This document shows, in pieces, positions 18,263 to 28,200 of a DNA stretch of 64,000 bases. Position numbers and translations under genes: made by a program. Numbering within the stretch: the stretch's first letter is position 1; each line of letters opens with the position of its first letter. Below the pieces are notes generated by a model. That model did not search any database. It had not been told where the DNA came from and saw nothing but the letters and a program-made list of their open reading frames with translations. The stretch comes from Alphaproteobacteria bacterium (GTDB lineage: Bacteria; Pseudomonadota; Alphaproteobacteria; Paracaedibacterales; VGCI01), in contig VGCI01000007.1 in NCBI GenBank assembly GCA_016870095.1, forward strand, positions 55,348 to 119,347. Reading direction: 5' to 3'.

Positions 18263-18919
18263 TTTTTTATTCCTATTTTAACGCAATTTTTAATTATTAT
18301 TTTTTTGTAATTTTTTAAATTACTTTTTCTTTGATTACACTTGGTATTGCATTCAATATTTTATAAGTCAAATTTTTTTATTTTAAATTTATTAAAGTAA
18401 ATTTATTGAATTTTTTGAGTTAAAAAATTAAGAATATGTTTGTTATTTTTAATCAAAATTCAATTGTTTTTACTGAATTTTTTTGAATAAATTATCAAAA
18501 TTTTATAGGCAGTTATGGATATTTATGGATCATTTTTAATTTTTTTGTGATAATATGATATTATTCTTTAAAAATTGTAAAATTTTGGGAATAAAAAGCT
18601 AGTTAATTTATCTTTTTTAATATTAAAAATTGAAAAATTTATAAATAAAATTTTTTTGAAAAAAATTATTAAATAAAGCTAATTGTTAAACAAAATAAAA
18701 TATAATTATTTGTATTTTATCATTTTAATAAACAACTAATTGATTTTGGCTAGGTGCAAAATTTTCTATTTCATACAAAAAAAGCATTTTAATATAAAAA
18801 CAAAAAATAAAATTTAATTTAAATATAATTTATCCGAATAAAATACTTGAAATGTATGAATGGAGTGTATACATATGTATTGCGAATCATTAACCCAGAA
18901 TAGAAAATAATGTAATTTT
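18263..18919. other. Very AT-rich noncoding region
   Basis: This 657-base gap consists almost entirely of A and T runs. It separates the divergent exonuclease and LHH nuclease genes and must hold their promoters, but the composition makes any -10 match meaningless. I found no ORF with a ribosome binding site and no RNA gene. Such regions are often bound by nucleoid silencers and mark acquired DNA. Confidence 0.5.
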
Positions 18920-20440
18920 ATGAATACTTATATTAAAAACAAAATTATTAAATATTTATTATTAATCGCTGTTTCCATTGTTATGGGGCAACACTTAGAA
19001 GCCTGTGAAGGTTTTGACACTAGTAAGGGTGTTAGAGATGTAGGGTGTAAGTCGTCTACACCAAAAATAATCAAAAGAACTCGAACCGTAAATACTGACA
19101 TCGATGATCAAAATGAAGAATGGGGTCCCCTGACTTCTGCTTCAGTAGAAGATTCTAAAACGAAAAAACCAAAAAAAAATTTAACAACAGATCGTGTATT
19201 AGGACCCGAGAATCCAAGTCTTCAAAATATTAATAATTCTCGCACCAATGGTAGGGAAGTTTCGCTATCTGCTAATAGAGAGTTTCCCCATGAATTTTCA
19301 GAACAAACTCTTCAAGCTTTGACACAAATGGGGTTAAGTGAAAAAGATCAAGTTTTGGCAGCTATATTAAATAGTAGCCTATATAAGGAAATGCGAGACG
19401 ATAAAGGCGCTATTAATTTTAGCGTATTATCTCCAGCAAAAATAAGTGCTTTTGAAAGACTCGGAGGCGCACTCCCCCAACTGGAAGATGCCGTTCAAAA
19501 ATTGAAAGAGAGTCGACCATCTCCTATTCGTAATCCAGAATTTTCAAAAGCTTCCCTTTACAGTCCTGTAGCAAGCATTGTTCTTTCTCGTCAGATGGTT
19601 AAGGATGCCAAATCGAAGGGCACTGTGCGTAGATTGGGTTTTACAGCCCATACAGAGCCGAAGGCTGAAATAACTCCCCAAGAACGTTTAGAACAAAATC
19701 GTGCAGAAAACGAAAAATTTTTAAAATTGGAATTAGCTCGTGGCAAAACAAAAGAATGTTTAGAAGCTGAAGTAAAACGGGAAATTGATATTTTTAAAAA
19801 ATATTTGTCATATATTGAGAGGCGGAAAAAACAATTGGGGGGAGATGACTCTTTTTTAGAGGAGGATGAAGATACAAATAGTGAAACAAATGCGATAAGT
19901 ATTGCACGAGGTCTGTTTGACAATAATGACGACGACGATCTTAATCCAGTAGAAACTGACGAACCTGAGTTGAGTTTAGATACCAGCGTGTCAAGGCAAA
20001 CTCCTACAGGAAAAATTACAAAATTAGAGCTTGAAACTAAATTTTTAGAATTTACGGCTGATCAGCTAACTCATCTCCATGTAAATGGATATGATCTCTA
20101 TTTTTCAAAAGACATGATTGATCTTGAGCGTGTTGAAAAAGGTGGTTATACCAATGAAATGCTGATGAAAGAATTAGGTAAGACACCCATAGGCCCAGAC
20201 GGAAAACCTATGAATTATCATCATTTAACTCACTATGATTATTTGACCCATAAAACGAAATCAATCATTATATTGCTCACAGGAACTCATCACAAAGAAT
20301 ATTCCCAGTTTTGGCATTTTAGCCGTAAAACTTATAGACTTCCTAAAAATAGTTTAAAACGGGAACTTTTTAACCCTGCGCGGGAAAACTTTAACAAAGC
20401 AATTGTGGCGCTTTTGGCTTCCGACACCTCTTCTAATTAA
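18920..20440 (+). CDS. Secreted LHH-family (HNH/Endo VII superfamily) nuclease toxin
   Basis: The 506-residue protein has an N-terminal signal peptide (about residues 1-28), a long polar region with an acidic stretch (about 315-350), and a C-terminal nuclease-like domain. Residues about 418-436 read LGKTPIGPDGKPMNYHHL, and the downstream THYD and TGTHHKEYSQFWH complete the pattern of the LHH family of HNH/Endo VII nucleases known from polymorphic toxins. The conserved His pair at 434-435 would be catalytic. The next gene, convergent and overlapping by eight bases, encodes a SUKH protein, a known immunity family for such nucleases. No ribosome binding site is evident and the gene is AT-rich. 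DNase activity is inferred. Confidence 0.7.
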   Translation: MNTYIKNKIIKYLLLIAVSIVMGQHLEACEGFDTSKGVRDVGCKSSTPKIIKRTRTVNTDIDDQNEEWGPLTSASVEDSKTKKPKKNLTTDRVLGPENPSLQNINNSRTNGREVSLSANREFPHEFSEQTLQALTQMGLSEKDQVLAAILNSSLYKEMRDDKGAINFSVLSPAKISAFERLGGALPQLEDAVQKLKESRPSPIRNPEFSKASLYSPVASIVLSRQMVKDAKSKGTVRRLGFTAHTEPKAEITPQERLEQNRAENEKFLKLELARGKTKECLEAEVKREIDIFKKYLSYIERRKKQLGGDDSFLEEDEDTNSETNAISIARGLFDNNDDDDLNPVETDEPELSLDTSVSRQTPTGKITKLELETKFLEFTADQLTHLHVNGYDLYFSKDMIDLERVEKGGYTNEMLMKELGKTPIGPDGKPMNYHHLTHYDYLTHKTKSIIILLTGTHHKEYSQFWHFSRKTYRLPKNSLKRELFNPARENFNKAIVALLASDTSSN

Positions 20441-20981
20441 TCTTAAAGGTATTGACAAGCCACTGTAAAAAGTTTGGGTAAATATTGGGTTCTATTTTAA
20501 GCCCCCTATGGGAATTTGAGAAATAACCTATTTTATGGGCACCCTCACTTAGGTCATGCTTTTCTATACAAACAAAAGCGCCATTAATTTCGCAAAACGG
20601 AATCCATTCCGCAGAGATACCTTGAGTTTTTCCATCTTCAATAAAGGCAAGTAAACTACTGTTGTAAGTTCCATCATTGTTTTCATTATGGGCTGTGGGC
20701 AGTGTATCAATATTTCCAAAAATTAAGTTTCCCAATTTTAAGTGGTATAATTTAAGAGCTTGGGGAAGAGTAGATCCGAGGGTTTTTTCAAGCTGGTCAA
20801 GATCATTTGCAGAAGGGGGGTTTGCATATTCCTTATGTATAAGGAAACGACACTTCACTTTAATTGTCTCAAAAGCACTAAGCAATTCCGCTTCATTGTT
20901 TGCATTCTGTTCTGTTGAATGAACCAGGGAGAGAAGAGAAAAATTAAAAATTAATATCAGAAGAAAACGTGAAAATTTCAT
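20433..20981 (-). CDS. SUKH (SMI1/KNR4) family protein with signal peptide, likely immunity protein
   Basis: Residues about 50-180 show the SUKH pattern: LDQLEKTLGSTLPQALKLYH with the conserved Leu-Pro, then WIPFCEINGAFVCIEKHD and a final IYPNFLQWL. SUKH proteins neutralise nuclease toxins in many bacteria. I start the gene at the ATG at 20981, which has AAGGAT upstream and gives a clean signal peptide (MKFSRFLLILIFNFSLLSLVHS). An upstream ATG at 21050 would add 23 residues, also partly hydrophobic. The gene is convergent with and overlaps the LHH nuclease. A signal peptide on an immunity protein to a DNase is unusual. Confidence 0.75.
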   Translation of the reverse strand: MKFSRFLLILIFNFSLLSLVHSTEQNANNEAELLSAFETIKVKCRFLIHKEYANPPSANDLDQLEKTLGSTLPQALKLYHLKLGNLIFGNIDTLPTAHNENNDGTYNSSLLAFIEDGKTQGISAEWIPFCEINGAFVCIEKHDLSEGAHKIGYFSNSHRGLKIEPNIYPNFLQWLVNTFKIN

Positions 20982-21115
20982 TCGAATCTTATCCTTGAGA
21001 AAATATATTATTATTATAAAAAACATGAAATGATGCTGATGGTCCTCCATACTTATTTTTATGTCAAGGGGGGTTAATATTTTTTTTACAATATCAACTA
21101 AATCTTAAACAAAAT

Positions 21116-24100
21116 TTATTTTCGGATGCGGCGTATGGCCCGCCACATGAGAGCAGCCGGTGTTACCAAGAGAGTGAGGCTTGAGGCAAATAAAACGCCG
21201 TAGACAATACAAACAGATAAGAGGCGCCACCATTGAGTAGAGGGTGCTCCTTGGGTAATTTCAAAATTGACGAAGTCTATATTAATGCCAAGCATTAAGG
21301 GTAGTAGACCAAGAATGGTGGCAAGCTTTGTCAAAATAACGGGACGGACCCGTTGAATACATGTTCGAATAATGACCTCGCGATACTGGGCTAAGGTGGG
21401 GTTTTTAATTTGGGCGATCAATAAATCATAGGTATCTATGAGAAGGATATTATTGGAAACGATAATGCCAGCAAGGGCAATGACCCCAATACCGCCCATC
21501 ACAATGCCAAAGGCCATATCGTGTACCAGAAGGCCAATAAATATGCCGACACTGGACAATACAACGGCACTTAAAACGAGTCCCATGCTAAAGAAGCTAT
21601 TAAATTGAGTGATAAGGATAATAGCAATGATGAAGATGGCAACCACAAAAGCTTGCATCAAAAAAATCATCGATTCTTGTCGGTCTTTTTCTTCTCCCTT
21701 GAACTTAAGGGCGACGGAAGGATCAAGTTTTAAATTGGGGATAGCTGTTCGTATTTTTTCAATTTGATCGGCGACTAAGAAGCCGGGCACAATATCTGCC
21801 TTTAAGCTCAAAACTTGACGACCATCAACACGATCAAGTTTACTGACACGTTGTTGGGGGCTGCGGGTCACAAAGTTGCTGATAGGCATCAATCCAGCTG
21901 ATGTTTGAATTTTTAAGGTATCCAACTCATCCAATAGGCGATATTCCGGATAATAGCGTACAACAACATCGACTTCATCCCGTGCATCCTCAGGACGGAA
22001 AGTGGCAACTGTAATGCCGTTCGTAATGAGTTTTATAGCATTGCCCACTTGGCGTATATTGGCATTAAATTTTGCGGCTTGAGCGCGATCAATGGTTAGC
22101 TGCCATTCAATCCCCGGAATAGGCAGGTTATCAGATATATTCATAATACCTGGCATTTCTTGCATATGTTTTCGCAATAAGAGAAGAGATGGCTTCAGAT
22201 GTTCGGCAATAGGACCGCTGATCTCGATATCAATAGGTTTCTGGGCGGGGGGACCATCTTTTTGTTTTTGGACTTCGACCCGAATTCCAGGAATATCTTT
22301 TGTATTTTGAGCAATTTTTTCAAGTATTTTGTCAGCGGGAAGTCTCTTTCTCCAGTCAATAAATTCAATAGTAATTGTGCCGATAACATCTTCTGCAACC
22401 TCGGCTCCATTACTACTGCCCCCAACCATGGAGCCTGTCCGAACATAAACGGATTTTAATTCCTTCATGGGTAAAATTTTTGCCTCAACAAGTCGAACCA
22501 GGTCGTCTTTATCTGTTATGGATAAATTGCCGCGTCCTTGAATTTGAATAGCCGCAATTTCCGGTTCAATGTTCGGGAAAAACTCAACCCCACGTCCCCA
22601 ATATGAATGGGCAACTTTCACGAGGATTAAAATGCAAATGGCACCGCCAATTGTCCGTTTGGGATGATCCAGGGCAATTTTTAAAACTTTTAAATACTTA
22701 GCCATAAGACTTGAAAGATTATCAAAACTATCCGTGTGGTTTTGATGGAGATTATTGGGGGGTACTTTTAAAAATTGACCAATGGCGGGAATAAAAATTA
22801 AGGCCATCAAAATAGAGGCACTTAAGACGGCAATTAAGGTAATGGGCATAAATTTCATAAATTGTCCGGGCACACCGGGCCAGAAGAGAAGAGGCATGAA
22901 AACAGCTATAATCGTAACGATCGATGTAATTACAGGCCAAGTCATTCTTTGAGCGGCATGGAGATAAGCTTCTCGGGGAGGCATGCCTTCGGCAATTTTG
23001 AGATCCGCATATTCAACAACAATAATGGCACCATCAACAAGCATTCCTACAGCAAAAATAAGGCTGAATAGGACCACAATGTTAACCGTTAAGCCCATAA
23101 GAGAAATGATCATGATGCCCATTAAGAAGGAACCGGGAACAGCCACACCAACCAGGAGAGCCGATCGCCAGCCCAAACTCATGACAATAATTCCCATGAC
23201 CAAAATAATAGCTAGAATGATGCTATTTTGAAGGTCATTTAACATATCGCGAATTTTGTGAGATTGGTCGTTAGCATAGGAGATGGTCACATGATCAGGC
23301 CATTTTTTTTGTTCTTTTGCGACAATTTTCTTCACATCTTCGATGGTTTGAAGAAGATTTTCCCCTGTTCGTTTTGAAATTTCTAAAGATACGGCTGATT
23401 TTCCCATATCCCGAACAATGGTTTCCCGGTCTTTGAAGGTGCGTTTGACTTCGGCTACATCTTCCAAACGAATGACAGCATCTTCATTTGTAGCAATGGG
23501 AAGTTGCTGGATATCTTGAATATTTTCTAAAATGCCTGGAACTTTAATGGCGAAGCGGCCCTTAGTCATTTCAATGTTGCCGGCAGGAATTAATTGATTG
23601 TTGAGCGTAAAGTTTTGGATCACTTGGTCAAAGGCTAACCCATAGCCTTCAACCTGGGTTGGATCTATGAGAATTTCAACGGCTTCTTTCTGGTCACCCA
23701 TAATTTCAGCTTTGCGAACACTGGGCAATCCGCCTTCAATGGCGTCTCTTAAATCACGGGCCATGCGAAACAATGTTCGTTGAGGAATTTGTCCCGAGAG
23801 TTTTACAATGAGAACAGGAAACAGGCTGAGATTAATTTCATTAATGAGGGGCTCTTTTGTTTCTTGCGGTAACTTTGGTTTTGCCAAATCCACACGATCT
23901 CGCACATCGTAGCGGGCTTTGTCGGAGTTAAATCCGGCTGCAAACTCAAGGATTATGTTCCCCCCACCTTCATAGGCGGTAGACCTCATGTCCTTAACGC
24001 CTTCAATATTATGAAGTTCTTGTTCAAGGGGACGAAGGAGCAAACGTTCAGCATCTTGAGGGGATATGCCTTCATGAATAAGGGAAACGTAAATGATGGG

Positions 24101-24229
24101 TATTTTAACGTCTGGGGTTGATTCTTTAGGAATTTGATAATAAGCAATCATTCCCCACAAAGTGAAGAGTGCTAATAAAGAAAGTACTGTGCGTGCGCGA
24201 GATAACGCGGCAGCGATCAGAGCATTCAT
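21116..24229 (-). CDS. RND efflux transporter, inner-membrane pump (AcrB-like)
   Basis: The 1037-residue length and 12-segment layout with two large periplasmic loops fit the HAE/AcrB type of RND pump, which expels substrates using protons. The N-terminus has the familiar ESTPDVKIPIIYVS and EGISPQDAERLLLRPLE segments. In the fourth membrane segment region the usual VDDAIVVVEN reads VDGAIIVVEY, so one of the two proton-relay Asp residues is Gly, as in some RND subgroups. It overlaps the adaptor gene by four bases (ATGA). No outer-membrane TolC-type gene is nearby. Substrate unknown. Confidence 0.93.
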   Translation of the reverse strand: MNALIAAALSRARTVLSLLALFTLWGMIAYYQIPKESTPDVKIPIIYVSLIHEGISPQDAERLLLRPLEQELHNIEGVKDMRSTAYEGGGNIILEFAAGFNSDKARYDVRDRVDLAKPKLPQETKEPLINEINLSLFPVLIVKLSGQIPQRTLFRMARDLRDAIEGGLPSVRKAEIMGDQKEAVEILIDPTQVEGYGLAFDQVIQNFTLNNQLIPAGNIEMTKGRFAIKVPGILENIQDIQQLPIATNEDAVIRLEDVAEVKRTFKDRETIVRDMGKSAVSLEISKRTGENLLQTIEDVKKIVAKEQKKWPDHVTISYANDQSHKIRDMLNDLQNSIILAIILVMGIIVMSLGWRSALLVGVAVPGSFLMGIMIISLMGLTVNIVVLFSLIFAVGMLVDGAIIVVEYADLKIAEGMPPREAYLHAAQRMTWPVITSIVTIIAVFMPLLFWPGVPGQFMKFMPITLIAVLSASILMALIFIPAIGQFLKVPPNNLHQNHTDSFDNLSSLMAKYLKVLKIALDHPKRTIGGAICILILVKVAHSYWGRGVEFFPNIEPEIAAIQIQGRGNLSITDKDDLVRLVEAKILPMKELKSVYVRTGSMVGGSSNGAEVAEDVIGTITIEFIDWRKRLPADKILEKIAQNTKDIPGIRVEVQKQKDGPPAQKPIDIEISGPIAEHLKPSLLLLRKHMQEMPGIMNISDNLPIPGIEWQLTIDRAQAAKFNANIRQVGNAIKLITNGITVATFRPEDARDEVDVVVRYYPEYRLLDELDTLKIQTSAGLMPISNFVTRSPQQRVSKLDRVDGRQVLSLKADIVPGFLVADQIEKIRTAIPNLKLDPSVALKFKGEEKDRQESMIFLMQAFVVAIFIIAIILITQFNSFFSMGLVLSAVVLSSVGIFIGLLVHDMAFGIVMGGIGVIALAGIIVSNNILLIDTYDLLIAQIKNPTLAQYREVIIRTCIQRVRPVILTKLATILGLLPLMLGINIDFVNFEITQGAPSTQWWRLLSVCIVYGVLFASSLTLLVTPAALMWRAIRRIRK

Positions 24230-25317
24230 GATGTTTTTTCCGGTATTTTAAGCGGTTCTCGATTGGCAGTAACTTCTTGACCATCTAGAACAAAGTCTGC
24301 CCCTGTAGTGATTAAGGCGATTTGATCAGGTAAGCCTGTAACAAGCAGACCATCTGGTTTGGCCTCAACAACTTGAATGGGATAAAAAACAACTTTCTTG
24401 TTTTCAACAGTTTTCACTCCGACTGTGCCATCATCTTGCAGGCTTATCGTAGCGGGTGAGATAGTATATCCAATTGTTTTGTGCGTTGGAAAATTAATGC
24501 GAGCCGTAAGACCGGCTGGAATAATCATTTCTGGGTTGTCGGTCTGCATTTCCACGCGATAGGTGCGGGTTTTTGGGTCAGCTGCTTTGGCAATATAAAT
24601 AACGCGTGCGGATAGCTTTTTTTCATCCAGAGAGGGAAGAGTCACTTCCGTTTCTCCACCAACTTTAATCCGAGAAATATCTTTTTCCGAAATATCGCAA
24701 ATGATATTTAACGGATTGAGTTCGATAACGGTTGCAAGTTTGTCCCCACTATTAACAACATCCCCAATTTCCACAAAAGTATCTTCAAGTATACCGTTGA
24801 ACGGTGCCTTTATTCGTGTGTCAGCTATTTCTTGAACAATATTTGCCAGGGCACTTTTTGCACTTTCATATTCAGCGGTGCTGGCGGCAAGAGCATTATG
24901 AGATGCAACCGCTTTTGCTTCTAATTTTGTGTTTGCTTTAAATTCTAGCGTCCGTTGATGAAGTTTTGCGCGAGCTTCTTCTAAACGAGCGGGTCGATCT
25001 TCAGGGTCCAAGAGAAGGATGTCTTGATTAGAATTAACTTTTTGCCCTTTGAGGGCAAAAAGAGATTGTACACGTCCCCCCGTTTTTGCTTTGAGGATAA
25101 CCTGACGAGCTTCTGCTGTGTGACCATTCAAATGAATGCTTGTAATGACTGGTTTTGCTGTCATATCCGTTATGGTTACTTTGGGGAGACTTGCAATAAT
25201 TGGTTTGGGCGGCTTTTCAAAAAAACTCATCCGCACAAAAAACAGAATTGCCAAAATTCCAAAAATAACTATGAAGGGGTTTCGTTTCGTATATTGGCGA
25301 AATTGTAAGAGGTTCAC
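24226..25317 (-). CDS. RND efflux periplasmic adaptor (membrane fusion protein)
   Basis: The 363-residue protein has one N-terminal membrane anchor (about residues 13-30), followed by the split lipoyl domain, a helical hairpin rich in Ala/Glu/Lys (about 110-165), the second lipoyl half with IKAPFNGILEDTFVEIGDVV, and the beta-barrel domain. It links the RND pump to an outer-membrane channel. The start is GTG with AAGGAT about nine bases before it. It is the first gene of a two-gene operon with the pump. Confidence 0.9.
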   Translation of the reverse strand: MNLLQFRQYTKRNPFIVIFGILAILFFVRMSFFEKPPKPIIASLPKVTITDMTAKPVITSIHLNGHTAEARQVILKAKTGGRVQSLFALKGQKVNSNQDILLLDPEDRPARLEEARAKLHQRTLEFKANTKLEAKAVASHNALAASTAEYESAKSALANIVQEIADTRIKAPFNGILEDTFVEIGDVVNSGDKLATVIELNPLNIICDISEKDISRIKVGGETEVTLPSLDEKKLSARVIYIAKAADPKTRTYRVEMQTDNPEMIIPAGLTARINFPTHKTIGYTISPATISLQDDGTVGVKTVENKKVVFYPIQVVEAKPDGLLVTGLPDQIALITTGADFVLDGQEVTANREPLKIPEKTS

Positions 25318-25652
25318 CTTAATCTATCCTTTAAGAATGAAGAGATCATATTCTTGAAAACAAGAGACAAATCAAAAATTAATATTTTTGTTCATAATGT
25401 CGTATCTTTTAGAATAATTGATCATAAATTGGGGCGGCACCTAGGTCAAGAGCTAACTCTGAGAGTTGACGACAACTTCTTACAGGGGGGGTAAACGTTA
25501 GAAACTCTGATTTCTGATTGAGAGCTTACTTAGGTGATATCAAGGATAAATTACAACAATATCTACACCTCAAATAATTAATCGTTCTTTAAAAGCCTCG
25601 CCAATCTAATGACTTCTAAATGTTATTAAATTCTCGCCCCTAACAAGTAGAG
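25318..25652. other. Noncoding gap upstream of the RND operon
   Basis: This 335-base stretch should hold the promoter of the adaptor-pump operon and the end of the next minus-strand operon. I see no ORF, RNA gene or clear terminator. Confidence 0.4.
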
Positions 25653-26165
25653 TTAGTGTGCTCCTACTGAATCCTTATCAGAATTAGATAACGGCTCTTT
25701 ATCAAAATTCAAAAAAGCTAAAACATTTTTTCGACGAACTTCTGCGGAAATGTTTGGTGCTTTAGTTCGCTTTTGACGAGAATAATAAAAATCTTGAACA
25801 TAGTCGCTTGTTTTTAGAAATAACATGTGTATGGCGCTTTGTTCTAGGGGAGTGCCTTTGTCATATATATTTTTACATAAAGAAGCAAAAGTTAAAAAAT
25901 CACCACTATCCTGTAAGGCTTGAGTTCTTTCACTCATTAGTGCATTAAACTCGACTGGTGACTTATACATTTCTCTAACAGTCGTCTCATCATAGATAAA
26001 AGTTAAAGTTCCTCGAATCATTTCTTCTGAAACAGCTTGCCTGTTATATATTTTACCAGCTATATTACTCGCTTTAGAATCAAGGTCACCTTGATCACAT
26101 CCCAGTAATTGAGAGGTTGCTGATGTATATAGAACAAATAGTATTATAAAAAATTTATTAAGCAT
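25653..26165 (-). CDS. Putative small lipoprotein, unknown function
   Basis: The 170-residue protein has a hydrophobic signal ending LLGC, which could be a lipobox with Cys at about residue 23; Asp follows the Cys. The rest is helical and polar, with no family I recognise. It starts 14 bases after the larger secreted-protein gene upstream and is probably co-transcribed with it. A plain signal peptide is the alternative reading. Confidence 0.55.
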   Translation of the reverse strand: MLNKFFIILFVLYTSATSQLLGCDQGDLDSKASNIAGKIYNRQAVSEEMIRGTLTFIYDETTVREMYKSPVEFNALMSERTQALQDSGDFLTFASLCKNIYDKGTPLEQSAIHMLFLKTSDYVQDFYYSRQKRTKAPNISAEVRRKNVLAFLNFDKEPLSNSDKDSVGAH

Positions 26166-26179
26166 CTTTGCCTCCTCAT

Positions 26180-27898
26180 TTAATACTTAGCCACTGCTAA
26201 AGTCAAACCAAGAGAAAAATCTTGCAAGTCTCTCGGTTTTCCAAAATCTCTTAGATATCTAAATAATGATAACGCTTGGGTTTTAAAATCTTTTTTAGGG
26301 TTCGTAAGAAAATTACCCAGAATGTCGGTACTTAATCCAGCTCTCTTAAGAAAGGGGGGTTGTACATTTCTTATGCCCCGAAACTCAACTATAGCCTCTC
26401 CAAATTTGGGTACAAAACCGTCTTTTAATGCTCCCATAGAATTCTCCAAGTCTAAAAACCAGGGTGGGGATAAAGCATCATACTTTGTAGGCTGGTTTGT
26501 AACGCCTGGCTTTTCTAGAGATATATTATACCTTTTTTCAGGTTTTTCAACTGAATTAATGGCAGATCTGCAATATGCCGCGCTTAACTGGGCAACGGGT
26601 TGATTATTATCTGTCATAACTTCTGCTCTAAAATTTCTGAGCATGGTAGTGCTCATTACACCTTGAGAAAGTAATAAATTAAGTGTGGGCGCATTGGCAT
26701 TAGCAAATTCTGTGGTAAATAGGGGTAAAAAATCTATCAGAGATGTTACAAGTCCTGTTTCAGTATGAAAATGCTGCTCTGCATAGTTTGCCTTTGGGAA
26801 ATTTGCAATGTCTTCCATAAAGCTCGAGTTATTACTCATAACCCCCATGAATGCATTGGTGTAATGTATTTTTAATTTCAGATTTTCAAACATTGCAGAA
26901 AAAGGTCGACGAGACATGAGATTTACTTTTAACTTTGGATCGACTTGATAATTATCTTGTAAATGATTCAAAGTCTCTTTAAGCAATTTGTCATCAGAAT
27001 CCGCTTTTCCAGCCATTCCAGCAAGTGTGTGTGCGTGCAAAAAGACTAAGCCGCTTAGCTTTTTTTCGGAATAGCCTCGTACTATTGAAAAAAATTGTTC
27101 ATAATCTCCATCTTCTTGAGCAGAACGTAGAGTGTCAAGACAAGGTAGACTTCCACAAAATGAGAACATATAACGAGGATCATTAAACCCAAATAGCATA
27201 AAAGACAATGGAATGGTATATTCTAACGGGTGTTGAATGGTGGCTTGAGGGGTAAATGCTGGCACCCAACCTGGTGAACACTCTAAATTTTTATTTCTTA
27301 TTAAATCATATGCGGGCAAATAAATTATTGAAAAGCCATGTTTTTCTAATAAAGGTGTCATATCTTGCGCCCATTTATTAAAACTGATAGAACGCTGTTC
27401 TAACAACATACTTTCAAGAACATTAAATGATAATAATATACTGTCCATACATTTTTCTAAATCCGTCTCTTCAGAATCTGCAAAAGGGACAGTGACAAAT
27501 TCAATATCACTTGTATCAATGACAAGATGCCATAATCGTTTCTTTGTCATTCGGTCTTCAATATAGAAAAAAGGCTTTTTTTGAAAAGTATTATTTGCTA
27601 ACGCCCATTTGCAAAGTCCCTTAATTTCCTGAAATTCAAATCCCAGTTGAAAGGGCATTCTTCTAGCTTGATCATCAAAAAAATTGATGGCTTCAGATGG
27701 ATATGTGGCAGTAATATTTGGCATACTACTTTTCGATTTTTCGGCATCATCATCAATTTCTTCAATTCTTGGCGTTGAGGAAGAAGTTGACGCTTTGGTA
27801 ATGGCCTCTTTTTCTGCGGTCCAGCCATCGTAAGGTAATGAAGCCAGAAATAGTATATGCAAGACGAAGATACGCATGCCGCTAAGCTTTAAACTCAT
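26180..27898 (-). CDS. Secreted protein with amidoligase-like motifs
   Basis: The 572-residue protein has a signal peptide (cleavage near residue 28) and an acidic Ser/Thr-rich linker. Three spaced segments recall the amidoligase/glutamine-synthetase-like ligase fold: GFEFQ (86-90), WHLVIDTSDIEFVTVPF (123-139, compare W.v..D.S...E.vtpP) and VEFRG (about 504-508). In known amidoligases these carry metal-binding Glu residues and a conserved Arg. The similarity is weak and spread over a long protein, so the enzyme call is a hypothesis. TAGGAAA precedes the ATG. The lipoprotein-like gene follows immediately. An exported ligase would need ATP outside the cytoplasm, or in a host. Confidence 0.45.
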   Translation of the reverse strand: MSLKLSGMRIFVLHILFLASLPYDGWTAEKEAITKASTSSSTPRIEEIDDDAEKSKSSMPNITATYPSEAINFFDDQARRMPFQLGFEFQEIKGLCKWALANNTFQKKPFFYIEDRMTKKRLWHLVIDTSDIEFVTVPFADSEETDLEKCMDSILLSFNVLESMLLEQRSISFNKWAQDMTPLLEKHGFSIIYLPAYDLIRNKNLECSPGWVPAFTPQATIQHPLEYTIPLSFMLFGFNDPRYMFSFCGSLPCLDTLRSAQEDGDYEQFFSIVRGYSEKKLSGLVFLHAHTLAGMAGKADSDDKLLKETLNHLQDNYQVDPKLKVNLMSRRPFSAMFENLKLKIHYTNAFMGVMSNNSSFMEDIANFPKANYAEQHFHTETGLVTSLIDFLPLFTTEFANANAPTLNLLLSQGVMSTTMLRNFRAEVMTDNNQPVAQLSAAYCRSAINSVEKPEKRYNISLEKPGVTNQPTKYDALSPPWFLDLENSMGALKDGFVPKFGEAIVEFRGIRNVQPPFLKRAGLSTDILGNFLTNPKKDFKTQALSLFRYLRDFGKPRDLQDFSLGLTLAVAKY

Positions 27899-28200
27899 TT
27901 AATTTTCCTAAGTGATTTGTATAATATTATTTTTTATTTTTGGAAATAGAACATGCATAATATAATTTTAATAATTAATAAAGTCAATAAATTTTAAATA
28001 TAAGATATCATATTTATCTCCTTTAAAGGTGGTTTAAATTAGAACAGATAGGTGAATTAAATAGGTAAGATTAACTATTTATTAGTATTAATAATAATAT
28101 AATCTTCATCAAAGACTTTTATTGATGCATAATTATATTGTTTTAATAGTTTTGTCTTTTGATATATTTAATTGTTAATTTAATTATAAAGGAGTAAATT
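27899..28200. other. AT-rich divergent intergenic region
   Basis: This 302-base AT-rich gap lies between two divergent secreted-protein genes and should hold both promoters. AAAGGAG near its right end is the ribosome binding site of the next gene. Nothing else is visible. Confidence 0.45.
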
